Shown here piece by piece: positions 44,872 through 54,149 of a DNA stretch of 64,000 nt. The stretch's first letter is position 1. Each line of letters starts with the position of its first letter. The notes beneath the pieces are model-generated. The model had not been told where the DNA came from. It was given only the letters and a program-made list of their open reading frames with translations, and made no database searches. Source of the DNA: Cystobacter ferrugineus (lineage in GTDB: Bacteria > Myxococcota > Myxococcia > Myxococcales > Myxococcaceae). The DNA lies in contig NZ_MPIN01000013.1 in the NCBI RefSeq assembly GCF_001887355.1, positions 6,409-70,408 on the forward strand. The letters are read 5' to 3'. Made by a program: the position numbers and the translations under genes.

Positions 44872-46818
44872 ATGCACTTCGTTGAGCTCGCCGTCCAGAA
44901 TGTCCGGGGATTCTCCCCCGCCGGTCGTTTCGCCCTGAAGACCGGGTACTTGGTGCTCAAGCCTCCCACGGTGGAGCCGAGCCCGCTGGCTGGATTGACA
45001 CTCGCACTGCTCTACGCGGATGGCCGCGGCGGGGACTCCGCCTTGTCCGCCTCCGCGCAGAAGCCGGGCAAGGGCGCCTTGACGTTCGTGGGGCAGGACA
45101 CGCTCACCTACCGCGTGCTGCGGGAGATGGGAGGAGGGGGCACGCTGCACCGGCTCAACCCCACCACGAAGCAGCCCGAGCTCGTGACGCAGGACACCGG
45201 CGAGGCCAACCAGTTCCTCCGGGGCCAGGCGGGACTGCCGCCGCGCACCACCTTCGAGCAGCTCTTCACCCTCCAGGCCGCGCAACTCCCCTCGCGCCGG
45301 CCCCGCTCCGGTGGACGCGCCATGTCCACCCCGGGCATGCCCGCCGCGCGGACGCTGTCCTCTCCCGGCATGCCCGCCGTGCGATCGCATTCCTCGCCGG
45401 GCTTCGCCGCCGCGCAGTCGGTGTTGCCCGCCTCGGACATCCCCGCCGCCGAGGCGAAGCAGCGCGAGTTGGAGAAGGAGCTCGTGCTCTGCAGGGAGGT
45501 GGACAACCTCCAGTTCGAGGTGGACGGACTCAACTCCCAGGTTTTCAGCCTGGAGTCGAAGCTGCGCAGCACCGAGCCGCTCAAGGAGAAGCTGCAGGAG
45601 GCGGAGGCGCTGTGGAACGCCGAGCCCACCCCCGAGTCCATGGGCCTGCCCGCGGACATCGTCGCGCGCGCCGAGCGCTATGGCCGGGTCCTCGCCCGGC
45701 GGGACGAGGCGCTCGCGCGGTTGATCTCCGAGAAGGAGGTGGCGGACGAGGAGGCCGCGCGTCTGCCCGACGTGCAGCCCCTGGTGCGCAACCGCAACTT
45801 CTGGATCGCCGTGGCCGCGGGCGTGGCGTGCCTCATCGCCAGCTTCTTCGTGCCCAAGTCGATCCGCTACGTGGCGCTGCTGGACGTGCCCGCCTTCGGC
45901 TTCGCCGCCATGCTCGCCCTGCGCTTCGTGGAGGAGCTGCAGGACAAGGATCGGGTGGCGCGCCGGGGCGAGATGTTCGTCGCGCGCGAGAAGAAGATCC
46001 ACGAGGAGTTCGAGGCCGAGGCGGGCCCCGTGCGCAAGGCCATGGAGGTGTTCGACGTGGACACCCCCCAGGACATCCCCCCGCGCCTGCAGCGCCGCGA
46101 GCAGCTCGGCGCCTCCGTGGCCGAGCTGCGCACGCAACTCATCGCCCAGGAGAAGCACCCCGACTTCATCGACGCGGGAAACCAGCTGCCCATCCTCCGC
46201 CAGCAGATCGAGCTGCTCAACGCGCAGATCGAACAGAAGGGCTCCTTCGTGCGCGACCTGCGCGAGGTGGAGCGCGAGCTGAGCCGGGTCAAGGACTCCA
46301 TCGCGCTCGCGCGCAATCCGCACCTGGCCGCGGGTGGCGTGCCGGGCATGGAGACGGCCGCCCACGGTCCGCAATCCCTGGAGGATCCCTCGCCCCAATT
46401 GCTGGGGCTCACCGGGGATCTGCTCGCCACGGACATCCAGGCCGTCATGGGGCTCGCCCGGGAGCGGTGCGTGCAGTACTTCGGCGCGCTCACCGATCGC
46501 CGCTACACCGGGGTGGAGTGGGACCGTGAGGGACGCACCTCCGTGGTCGGGGCCTCGGGCCGGCGCCTGCCGCTGAGCGAGCTGCCTCCGCGCGAGGTGG
46601 ATCTCTTCTTCCTGAGCCTCCGGCTGACGTTGGTGGAGAAGGTGTCCGCTCGCGTGAAGCTGCCGCTCATCGTCGAGGACGCCTTCATCGGCGTGGACGA
46701 GTCCCGGCTGCCGTTGCTCGGCCGGATGCTCAAGCACCTGGGCACCCTCACGCAGGTGCTCCACGTCACTCCGCTCGCGGGCTTCCCGCAGGTGTCGGAC
46801 GGGACTGTCAATCTGTAG
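44872..46818 (+). CDS. Rad50/YhaN-like coiled-coil membrane protein without Walker A
   Basis: The product is 648 aa. The N-terminus MHFVELAVQNVRGFSPAGRF has the look of a Rad50/SMC head strand, but no GxxGxGK(S/T) motif follows. A Ser/Pro/Gly-rich linker (about 140-195) leads to a coiled coil (about 195-300), two transmembrane helices (about 308-350, NFWIAVAAGVACLIASFF and the next), a second coiled coil (355-480) and a C-terminal head. That head has LPLIVEDAFIGVDESRLPLLGRML, like Walker B plus D-loop of ABC ATPases. The layout matches YhaN-type proteins; loss of Walker A suggests a structural or nucleotide-independent role. It occupies the place of rnhB between rplS and yraN. Confidence 0.8.
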   Translation: MHFVELAVQNVRGFSPAGRFALKTGYLVLKPPTVEPSPLAGLTLALLYADGRGGDSALSASAQKPGKGALTFVGQDTLTYRVLREMGGGGTLHRLNPTTKQPELVTQDTGEANQFLRGQAGLPPRTTFEQLFTLQAAQLPSRRPRSGGRAMSTPGMPAARTLSSPGMPAVRSHSSPGFAAAQSVLPASDIPAAEAKQRELEKELVLCREVDNLQFEVDGLNSQVFSLESKLRSTEPLKEKLQEAEALWNAEPTPESMGLPADIVARAERYGRVLARRDEALARLISEKEVADEEAARLPDVQPLVRNRNFWIAVAAGVACLIASFFVPKSIRYVALLDVPAFGFAAMLALRFVEELQDKDRVARRGEMFVAREKKIHEEFEAEAGPVRKAMEVFDVDTPQDIPPRLQRREQLGASVAELRTQLIAQEKHPDFIDAGNQLPILRQQIELLNAQIEQKGSFVRDLREVERELSRVKDSIALARNPHLAAGGVPGMETAAHGPQSLEDPSPQLLGLTGDLLATDIQAVMGLARERCVQYFGALTDRRYTGVEWDREGRTSVVGASGRRLPLSELPPREVDLFFLSLRLTLVEKVSARVKLPLIVEDAFIGVDESRLPLLGRMLKHLGTLTQVLHVTPLAGFPQVSDGTVNL

Positions 46819-46857
46819 TGCACGAGGCCCCAGGACGGGGCCGCCGGGGAGGGTGGG

Positions 46858-47241
46858 ATGGAGCGGGACGGGACGAGGGGGGAGCGCAAGCAGTATGGGG
46901 ACGAGGGCGAGGAGACGGCGGTGCGCTTCCTGGAGACCCAGGGCTACCGGGTGCGGGCGCGCAACTACGCGTGCCGCCACGGAGAGCTGGACGTGGTGGC
47001 CGAACGCGGGGATACCGTGTGCTTCGTGGAGGTGCGGATGCGCTCCACGGCGGTGTGGGGAGACCCTTCCCACACGGTGTCCTTCGCCAAGCAACGCAGG
47101 GTGGTGAAGGCGGCGATGCACTACCTGATGGCGCACGGCGTGCGCGATCGGGAGCTGCGCTTCGATGTCATCTCGGTGGTGGGCCGCGGCGAGCGCGCGA
47201 CGGTGGAGCACCTGCCGGGCGCCTTCGACGCCGGCATGTGA
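46858..47241 (+). CDS. yraN: UPF0102 (YraN) nuclease-fold protein
   Basis: The product is 127 aa. The PD-(D/E)xK-like core GDEGEETAVRFLETQGYRVRARNYACRHGELDVVAERGDTVCFVEVRMR holds the expected E...D...ExK positions (GELD, FVEVRMR). YraN proteins are linked to DNA processing or replication housekeeping, with unknown exact role. Start ATG at 46858, preceded by GGGAGGGTGG. Confidence 0.9.
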   Translation: MERDGTRGERKQYGDEGEETAVRFLETQGYRVRARNYACRHGELDVVAERGDTVCFVEVRMRSTAVWGDPSHTVSFAKQRRVVKAAMHYLMAHGVRDRELRFDVISVVGRGERATVEHLPGAFDAGM

Positions 47242-47249
47242 GGCTGTCG

Positions 47250-48080
47250 ATGTCGGGAACGCTCTATCTGGTGGCCACGCCCATCGGGAACCTGGGGGAT
47301 GTGTCCTCGCGGGCGCTCGAGACGCTGCGGCAGGTGGCCTTCGTGGCCTGCGAGGACACGCGGCACTCGCGCGTGTTGTTGGAGCACTTCGGCATCGCCG
47401 CGGACACGGTGAGTCTGCCCGCCTTCGCCGAGGGCCAGCGCGCCGGCCGCATCCTGGATCGGCTGGTGGCCGGCGAGGACTGCGCGCTGGTGACGGACGC
47501 GGGCAGCCCCGGCATCAGCGATCCGGGCGAGAAGCTGGTGGCCGAGGCGCTCGAGCGCGGCGTGAAGGTGGTGCCCGTGCCCGGCCCCACGGCGTTGGTG
47601 GCGGCCTTGAGCGCCTCGGGCCTGCCCACCGGGCGCTTCCACTTCCTGGGCTTCCTGCCGCGCAAGGGCCCCGAGCGCCAGGCCATGCTGGAAGAGGTGG
47701 CCCCCCTGTCGGCCACGCTCGCCCTCTACGAATCACCGCGCCGGCTGGCCGAGACGCTCTCCGACTTGCGCGACGCCCTGGGCGAGCGGCGCGCGGTGGT
47801 GGCGCGTGAGCTGACGAAGGTGCACGAGGAGTTCGTTCGCGGCACGCTCGGCGCGTTGAACGAGCGCTACGCGGCCGAGGAGCCCCGGGGAGAAGTGGTG
47901 GTGTTGGTGGAGGGGCGTACCGGCGAGCACCGCTGGAGCGAGGAGGAGCTGCTGCGCGCTCTGGAGGCGGGGCTCGGCCGGGGCGACAAGCTCAAGCCCC
48001 TGAGCACCGAGCTGGCCCGCCGCGCCGGTTGGTCCGGTCAGGACGTGTACCGGCTCGGACTCGGGCTCAAGAAGCGCTGA
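47250..48080 (+). CDS. rsmI: 16S rRNA ribose-2'-O-methyltransferase RsmI
   Basis: The product is 276 aa, a tetrapyrrole-methylase-fold enzyme that methylates C1402 of 16S rRNA. TLYLVATPIGNLGDVSSRALETL, ACEDTRHSRVLLEHFGI, CALVTDAGSPGISDPGEKLV and LYESPRRLAETL are signatures. ATG 47250 has GAGG 8 bases before it; a GTG at 47238 overlapping the yraN stop is an alternative. Confidence 0.95.
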   Translation: MSGTLYLVATPIGNLGDVSSRALETLRQVAFVACEDTRHSRVLLEHFGIAADTVSLPAFAEGQRAGRILDRLVAGEDCALVTDAGSPGISDPGEKLVAEALERGVKVVPVPGPTALVAALSASGLPTGRFHFLGFLPRKGPERQAMLEEVAPLSATLALYESPRRLAETLSDLRDALGERRAVVARELTKVHEEFVRGTLGALNERYAAEEPRGEVVVLVEGRTGEHRWSEEELLRALEAGLGRGDKLKPLSTELARRAGWSGQDVYRLGLGLKKR

Positions 48081-48091
48081 GGCGCCTCTCT

Positions 48092-49312
48092 TCAGAAGCT
48101 GAAGTTGGCCGTCGCGGTGAAGCGCAGATCCCTGCTCCCGACGGCGTAGAAGCGCCCCCCGGGTTGATCCCAGGCGGGGTTGAAGTTGGGATTCCGGTCC
48201 CCCGGCTTGTCGGCGACGTCCTGGAAGTCCGCCTTGCCATCTTCGTTGGTGTCCCGTCCCGTGGACTCGGCCGTGAGGGCGTGATCAGTGTTGTAGAGGA
48301 ACGCGGCCGTACCGCGGAACGAGATGTACTCGTTGAGCTGGAACGTCGCGCCGAGCTGCCCTCCCAACTGGAGGTACTCCGAGGAGTAGAGCAGCTTGCC
48401 CAACGCACCGCTCAGCTCGTTGTAGTAGCGGCCCGCGGACACGAAGTTGCTCACGACGCGCGCGTCCAGCTTGAGCATGCGCGCGGACCGGTCTCCGACC
48501 TGGAACTCCGAGCCCATCAGCACGCTCACCACGTGGGGTGCCTGGATGCCCGTCTCTCCACGGGTCCACCCGTTGACGCCACAGTTCGCCGGGGTGCCCA
48601 TGCCCACGTCGCTGTTGTCGCAGTTGGAGTAGGCAAACGGGCCGCGGACCGGAATGGTGTAGGCCACCTTGAAGTAGGGCTCGGCCAGGCCGATCTTCCG
48701 CGAGAGCGCCGTGGACAGCGTGTACTTGTGGACCCGGTCCCCGATCGTCGTGCGGTCGGTCGCTTCGGTGATGAAGCTCGGATCGAACGCCGGAGCCGTG
48801 GGGGCCTCGTAGTTGAGGCGCGCCACCCACGTGGGCTTCGTGTCGTCCTTGCGCTGGTTGAAGATGGCCCACCCGAGCCCGAAACGCGCGTTGCCCAGGC
48901 CCCAGCGGTACGCCCGCGTACGCCCGGAGACCTCGGGAACGCTCGCCCGCGGGCCTTGTTCGGGGGCCGGGCTGTTCCAGTAGTCATTCTGCAGGAGCAC
49001 CAGCGGCAGACCGAAGGAGAACTCCACGTCCCGGGAGATGCCCACTGCCAGGTCGAGGTTCAGCCGGGTCTCGTATTGCCCGTACGTCAACGCATCGCGG
49101 AGCTGGGGCGTGGTACTGCCGTCGGAACTGGCGGCGGACACCTCGCGCACGATCCTCGAGTTGCGCTGTGCGTACTCGACGCCCGCGTCGATGAAGAGCC
49201 CGAAGGGATCATCATCCTCGAAGGAAGAAGCGACGCGGGTGATGTCCGCCGCGGTGGCGGCGAAGGGCACCCCCAGCGTCAGGACGGCGGCAACGGCGCG
49301 AAGCCTGGACAT
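48092..49312 (-). CDS. Outer-membrane beta-barrel protein
   Basis: The product is 406 aa. Signal peptide (SRLRAVAAVLTLGVPFAATA, cleavage near residue 21). The mature part alternates amphipathic strands with Gly/Asn/Asp-rich turns and ends in Phe (TATANFSF), as outer-membrane barrels do. A short EF-hand-like stretch, DTNEDGKADFQDV, near residue 365 may bind calcium. The substrate or partner is unknown. Convergent with rsmI, the stops 12 bases apart. The start was set at MSRLRA. Confidence 0.82.
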   Translation of the reverse strand: MSRLRAVAAVLTLGVPFAATAADITRVASSFEDDDPFGLFIDAGVEYAQRNSRIVREVSAASSDGSTTPQLRDALTYGQYETRLNLDLAVGISRDVEFSFGLPLVLLQNDYWNSPAPEQGPRASVPEVSGRTRAYRWGLGNARFGLGWAIFNQRKDDTKPTWVARLNYEAPTAPAFDPSFITEATDRTTIGDRVHKYTLSTALSRKIGLAEPYFKVAYTIPVRGPFAYSNCDNSDVGMGTPANCGVNGWTRGETGIQAPHVVSVLMGSEFQVGDRSARMLKLDARVVSNFVSAGRYYNELSGALGKLLYSSEYLQLGGQLGATFQLNEYISFRGTAAFLYNTDHALTAESTGRDTNEDGKADFQDVADKPGDRNPNFNPAWDQPGGRFYAVGSRDLRFTATANFSF

Positions 49313-49431
49313 CCGACCTCCGATAATCACACCCCCCGGCAAGCACACCCAACCGCCTAACCCCCGGGAAATGTTGAGAAATTTCGGGGACGCTAGCCGC
49401 CGGGCACGGGGGTGTCAAGAAACGGATGCGG

Positions 49432-50556
49432 TCAATTGCCCGCGCCGCCCGAGCCGGCCATCGCCGTGGCCCCGAGCAGCCCCTCCTGCCGGCGCATCTC
49501 GGTCTCGAAGGCGGCGCGCTGGGACGCCGGGAGCGAGCGCCGGTAGGTGCGGTGGTTCTCGTAGGGGTCCAGGATGCGCTCGTTGGCGGCCTCGAGCTGG
49601 TAGTGCAGGTGGGGCGCGAAGGAGCGGCCGCTGTTGCCGGTGCGGCCCAGCACGCTGCCCACCGCGATGCGGTCTCCCACCTTGAGCGAGCGCGGCAGCT
49701 CGTCCAGGTGCAGGAAGAGGGCGTGGCGGCGCTTTCCACCCACCTCCTCGAGGTCGATGCAGTTGCCGTTGAAGCGGAAGCCCCAGTTCTTGCGCCGGAC
49801 GATACCGGTGAAGGGCGCCTTGACGGGCGTGCCCACGGGCGTCTTGAAATCCACGCCCTTGTGCTTGCGGCCATCGCGCAGGAGCGACGTCACCTGCTCG
49901 TAGTCGTCCAGGGGCGAATTCACCAGGCGCAGCTCCAGCTCCTCGCCACTCGGCAGGTAGTAGCGGGCGTTCTTGTCGCTCGCGGCCTGGAAGCGGTAGG
50001 CGCGGTGCGTCTGGCCCGTCTTGCCGCTGCTGAAGCGCACCGCGTGCACGAGGGGTTCCTCGTTGGAGCGCACCTCATAGAGCACGTCCAGGGTGTCCCC
50101 GCGGCGGATGTCTCCCGGCACGTCCACCCACCACACCAGCGTGCGCGTCACCACCTGGGCGAGTGCTGGTCCCACGGCCGCTCCGGCGGCCGCGACGACG
50201 GCGGTCTCCAACGGGCCCTCCACGCGGATGGTGGCTCGCGACAGCTCGCCGGGGACGGCGGGCACCGCGCCCGGGGGCGGGGTGGCGGGCACCGGATCCA
50301 CCGTCGTGGGGGCCAGGGGAGGCACGTCGGGGTTGGTCGAAGACGGGGTGGCGGCGAGCGCCCCGGCCTTCGCGGGATCCTCGGCCCCGGCCTTCTCGGG
50401 GGCGTCCCCGGCATCGGCCGAGGGCGACGAGGCGGGCCGGTGCTTCCACCACCACACGCCTCCGGTGCACAGACCCAGAAGCAATGAGAGACCTATCACC
50501 GGCCCCAGAGGGCTTTTCTTCGGCTGAGGTCCAAGGGTGGGAAGAGGCGGCCGCAT
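49432..50556 (-). CDS. M23-family metallopeptidase, membrane-anchored
   Basis: The product is 374 aa. One transmembrane helix near residues 18-36 (GPVIGLSLLLGLCTGGVWWW) is followed by a Pro/Ala-rich linker (40-105). The C-terminal LytM domain has HKGVDFKTPVGTPVKAPFTGIV (His and Asp, about 265-269) and HLHY (about 340), the zinc and catalytic residues of M23. It would cut peptidoglycan cross-links in the periplasm. The fold seems complete, unlike divisome activators that lack the catalytic His. Confidence 0.92.
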   Translation of the reverse strand: MRPPLPTLGPQPKKSPLGPVIGLSLLLGLCTGGVWWWKHRPASSPSADAGDAPEKAGAEDPAKAGALAATPSSTNPDVPPLAPTTVDPVPATPPPGAVPAVPGELSRATIRVEGPLETAVVAAAGAAVGPALAQVVTRTLVWWVDVPGDIRRGDTLDVLYEVRSNEEPLVHAVRFSSGKTGQTHRAYRFQAASDKNARYYLPSGEELELRLVNSPLDDYEQVTSLLRDGRKHKGVDFKTPVGTPVKAPFTGIVRRKNWGFRFNGNCIDLEEVGGKRRHALFLHLDELPRSLKVGDRIAVGSVLGRTGNSGRSFAPHLHYQLEAANERILDPYENHRTYRRSLPASQRAAFETEMRRQEGLLGATAMAGSGGAGN

Positions 50557-50635
50557 TCAGGCTCCCAGAGGGTGAAGAGGGGGGTGGCGCGGGGACCGGA
50601 ACCGTTGGTGTCGCGGCGATATTTCGCCGTCGACC

Positions 50636-52051
50636 TCAGTCGTCGGTGCCGTCATCCCGCCCATCTTGGGCGGTCGTGTCGCGCAGGCCAAATTCCTTCA
50701 TCTTCGTTTGAAGGGACTTGCGGCTGATTTGCAGCAATCGGGCCGCCCGGGTGACGTTGCCGCCTGTCTCCTCCAGGGCCTTGGTGATGAGATCCTTCTC
50801 CAGCTCGGCCGCCTTCATGCGGACGATGTCCTTGAGACCTCCCTCGCCCGGAGGTGTGTCCGCGAGAGCGGCCGGGGAGGCGGGCACTGGAGTGGAGGCC
50901 TGACGCACCGGCTCGGGCAGATCCTTCGCGGTGATGAGGGGCCCGTCGGCGAAGAGCAGCACGCGCTCGATGAGGTTCTCCAACTCGCGGATGTTGCCGG
51001 GCCAGTTGTAGGCCTGCAGCAACGTGAGCGCGTCGTCGGCGATGCCCTCGATCTTCTTGTTGAGCTTGCGGTTGTACTTCTCCACGAAGTGCGTCGCGAG
51101 CATGTGGATGTCGCCCCGGCGCTCACGCAGGGCGGGCAGGGTGATGGGCACCACCGCGAGCCGGTAGTAGAGATCCTTGCGGAAGCGTCCGGCCTCGATC
51201 TCCGCCTGCAGGTCGCGGTTGGTGGCGGCGATGAGGCGCACGTCCACGCGCGTCGTCTTGATGCCGCCCACGCGCTCGAACTCGCCCTCCTGGAGCGCGC
51301 GCAACAGCTTCACCTGCATCTCCACGGGGATCTCGCCGATCTCGTCGAGGAAGAGCGTGCCCCCGTCGGCCAGCTCGAAGCGGCCGGGCTTGGAGGTGAC
51401 GGCGCCGGTGAAGGCCCCGCGCTCGTAGCCGAAGAGCTCGGACTCCAGGAGGTTGTGGGGGATGGCGGCGCAGTTGATCTTGATGAAGGGCTTGTCCCGG
51501 CGGCTGGAGGCACCATGCAGCGCGGAGGCGATGAGCTCCTTGCCCGTGCCGCTCTCGCCGGTGATGAGGACGGTGGAGGGCGTGTCCGCCACCTTGTCGA
51601 TGATCTTGAAGACGTCCTGGAGCTGGGGCGACTGGCCGATGATGGCGGCGCGGGCCTTGGCGTCGGCGCGCACCGAGCGCTGGGCCACGACGTGGGCCTT
51701 GGCGGCCTTGGCGATGGCGGCCGAGAGCTCGGATTGATCGAAGGGCTTGGTGACGTAGTCGAAGGCGCCCGCCTTGATGGCCTCGACGGCGGAGTCCACG
51801 GTGCCGTGCGCGGTGATGATGATGACGGGCACGTCGGGGTTGGCGGCGTTGACGGCGCGCAAGACCTCCATGCCGCCGGCCTTGGGCATGACGAGGTCGG
51901 TCACCACGATGTCGGCGCCGTTCTTGTGGAACTCGGCCAGGCCCTGCTCGCCATCGGCCGCGACGGTGACGTCGAAGCCGTCCCGGCGCAGCATGGCGGC
52001 GAGCACCTTGCGGAGGTTCGTCTCGTCGTCGATGACCAGTACTTTCGGCAT
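50636..52051 (-). CDS. NtrC-family sigma-54 response regulator
   Basis: The product is 471 aa. Receiver domain (1-120) with phospho-acceptor Asp in [10 protein letters not shown] (about 53), an AAA+ domain (about 140-375) with Walker A GESGTGKE, the sigma-54 loop [25 protein letters not shown], and a C-terminal Fis-like HTH ([25 protein letters not shown]). It would activate sigma-54 promoters after phosphorylation. No histidine kinase is next to it. Start set at [10 protein letters not shown]; upstream frame is non-coding. Confidence 0.95.
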   Translation of the reverse strand: MPKVLVIDDETNLRKVLAAMLRRDGFDVTVAADGEQGLAEFHKNGADIVVTDLVMPKAGGMEVLRAVNAANPDVPVIIITAHGTVDSAVEAIKAGAFDYVTKPFDQSELSAAIAKAAKAHVVAQRSVRADAKARAAIIGQSPQLQDVFKIIDKVADTPSTVLITGESGTGKELIASALHGASSRRDKPFIKINCAAIPHNLLESELFGYERGAFTGAVTSKPGRFELADGGTLFLDEIGEIPVEMQVKLLRALQEGEFERVGGIKTTRVDVRLIAATNRDLQAEIEAGRFRKDLYYRLAVVPITLPALRERRGDIHMLATHFVEKYNRKLNKKIEGIADDALTLLQAYNWPGNIRELENLIERVLLFADGPLITAKDLPEPVRQASTPVPASPAALADTPPGEGGLKDIVRMKAAELEKDLITKALEETGGNVTRAARLLQISRKSLQTKMKEFGLRDTTAQDGRDDGTDD

Positions 52052-52196
52052 GGGAGGTCGCGGCGCCGGGCCCGGGGGGCCGACGCGAAGCGGTTGACCA
52101 TTGCGGTCCGTTGGGGTGAGCGTCAAGGGAAACCCGGGGGGGCGAGGGAGTTCAGGCTTCAAGCCCGTGAAGGCGTCGACATAGAGTGCGGCCGTC

Positions 52197-53900
52197 TTGA
52201 CCGTTCCCACTCCTGGCTCCGAAGCCCCCGTCTCCTCTCCCCCTCCTCGTTCCGCGGTACAGGGGCGCGCCGCCAAGGGCAGCGGCGCGCTGTTCGTCGC
52301 CGCGGGCATCCTGGCCTCGAAGCTGGTGGGCCTGGTGCGCGAGGTCTTCATCGCCTACTTCCTGGGCAATGGGGTGGCGGCGGGCGTGTTCAAGGCGGCG
52401 CTGCGCATCCCCAACTTCCTGCAGAACCTCTTTGGCGAGGGGGTGCTGTCCGGCTCCTTCATTCCCGTGTACGCCGGGCTGCTGGGCAAGGGGGAGGAGA
52501 AGGAGGCGGACCGGGTGGCGGGCGCGGTGTTCGGCCTGCTCGCGCTGACCACGGCGGTGATGGTGGCGCTGGGCATGCTGGCCACGCCGCTGTTCGTGGA
52601 CACGATCGCCGCGGGCTTCGAGGGAGAGGAGCGGCGGATGACCATCCGGCTGGTGCGCATCCTCTTTCCCGGCACGGGCCTGCTGGTGATGTCCGCGTGG
52701 TGCCTGGGCGTGCTCAACAGCCACCGCAAGTTCTTCCTGTCCTACGTGGCCCCCGTGGTGTGGAACCTGGCCATCATCACCTCGCTGGTGGGCGCGGGGC
52801 TGAGCGGGCTCGCCGAGGAGCCCCTGGTGGTGGTGCTCTCCTACGGCGTGGTGGTGGGCTGTGCCCTGCAGTTCCTCGTACAGGTGCCCTCGGTGCTCCG
52901 GGTGCTCGGACACTTCCGGCCCCACCTGTCCACGGCGAGCGAGTCCGTGCGCCAGGTGCTGCGCAGCTTCGCCACGGTGGTGCTCGGCCGCGGCGTGGTG
53001 CAGATCAGCGCCTATGTGGACACGTCCTACGCCTCGCTCATCGCCGTCCGGGCGCTGTCCACGCTCACCTACGCGCAGACCCTCTACCTCATCCCGGTGA
53101 GCCTCTTCGGCATGGCGATCTCCGCGGCGGAGCTGCCGGAGATGTCCCGCGCGGCCGGGGCGGGCGAGGCCGTGGCGGGCAAGCTACGCACGCGGCTGGA
53201 GGCGGGCTCGCGCCGCATCGCCTTCTTCGTGGTGCCCTCGGCGGCGGCGCTGCTCTTCATCGGGGACGTGGTGGCGGCGGCGCTCTTCCAGTGGGGCCGG
53301 TTCACCGCCGCGGACACGCGCTACCTCTGGTACGTGCTGATGGGATCCTCCCTGGGACTGGCCGCCTCGGCGCTCGGGCGCCTGTATGCCTCGACCTTCT
53401 ACGCCCTCAAGGACACGCGCACCCCCTTGCGCTTCGCCACGCTGCGTGTGGTGCTGGGCGCCGCCCTGGCCTGGTTCCTGGCGCTGCGGCTGCCGGGGCT
53501 GCTCGGCCTGCCCTCCCAGTTGGGCGCGGCCTTCCTGCCCCTGGCCGGGGGGGTGATGGCCTGGTTCGAGGCGCTGATGCTGCGGCGCACGCTCGCCTCC
53601 CAGATTGGCCCCGTGCCTCCCCCCGTGGGCATGGCGAAGCTGTGGGGGTCGGCGATCGCGGCGGGCCTGACGGGCCTGGGCATCAAGGTGGCGCTGACCC
53701 ACCTGCTGGGTCCCGCTCCCGGGGTCCTGGTGGAGTGGGGAGGGAGCGTCCTGCCTCCGCCGCAACTACACCCGGTGCTCGTCTTCCCCCTGGTCGTGCT
53801 GCCCTTCGGCCTCGTCTATTTCGCCCTTACCAGCGCCCTGGGCGTCCCCGAGGCCAAGGCGGTGCTCCAAAGGGTGTTGCGGCGCAAACGGTCCGCCTAG
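52197..53900 (+). CDS. murJ: Lipid II flippase MurJ
   Basis: The product is 567 aa with about 14 hydrophobic helices. GLVREVFIAYFLGNGVAAGVFKAALRIPNFLQNLFGEGVLSGSFIPVY is the MurJ/MviN signature. It flips lipid II across the inner membrane for cell wall synthesis. A TTG start (MTVPTPGSE) with a disordered 30-residue N-terminus is assumed; no good ribosome-binding site was seen. Divergent from the response regulator. Confidence 0.93.
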   Translation: MTVPTPGSEAPVSSPPPRSAVQGRAAKGSGALFVAAGILASKLVGLVREVFIAYFLGNGVAAGVFKAALRIPNFLQNLFGEGVLSGSFIPVYAGLLGKGEEKEADRVAGAVFGLLALTTAVMVALGMLATPLFVDTIAAGFEGEERRMTIRLVRILFPGTGLLVMSAWCLGVLNSHRKFFLSYVAPVVWNLAIITSLVGAGLSGLAEEPLVVVLSYGVVVGCALQFLVQVPSVLRVLGHFRPHLSTASESVRQVLRSFATVVLGRGVVQISAYVDTSYASLIAVRALSTLTYAQTLYLIPVSLFGMAISAAELPEMSRAAGAGEAVAGKLRTRLEAGSRRIAFFVVPSAAALLFIGDVVAAALFQWGRFTAADTRYLWYVLMGSSLGLAASALGRLYASTFYALKDTRTPLRFATLRVVLGAALAWFLALRLPGLLGLPSQLGAAFLPLAGGVMAWFEALMLRRTLASQIGPVPPPVGMAKLWGSAIAAGLTGLGIKVALTHLLGPAPGVLVEWGGSVLPPPQLHPVLVFPLVVLPFGLVYFALTSALGVPEAKAVLQRVLRRKRSA

Positions 53901-54149
53901 GCCTCCCCCCGATCGCCTGGAGCCGGGGACGGGTACGGGGCAGGCGGGCATGCCCCTCGGGATCGGAGGGGGGATGGACCTCTTGTCGGCTCGCGTTATG
54001 GAGGGATTCGAGCCCGGAGTGCGGAAGATGACCAGATGCGTCTTCCGTCCAGACACGGCGCGTGTGTAGAGTGCGCCGCCTTTTTCCCCCAGCGGGGGGG
54101 CATGGTCCCCCATCGCTGGATTTCGATTTCGTACAGGAAGGTCCCCGCA

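Noticed and set aside
50666-54031. 1121-codon plus-strand open frame
   Set aside because: It is antisense to the response regulator and a shadow frame of murJ; no domain signal.
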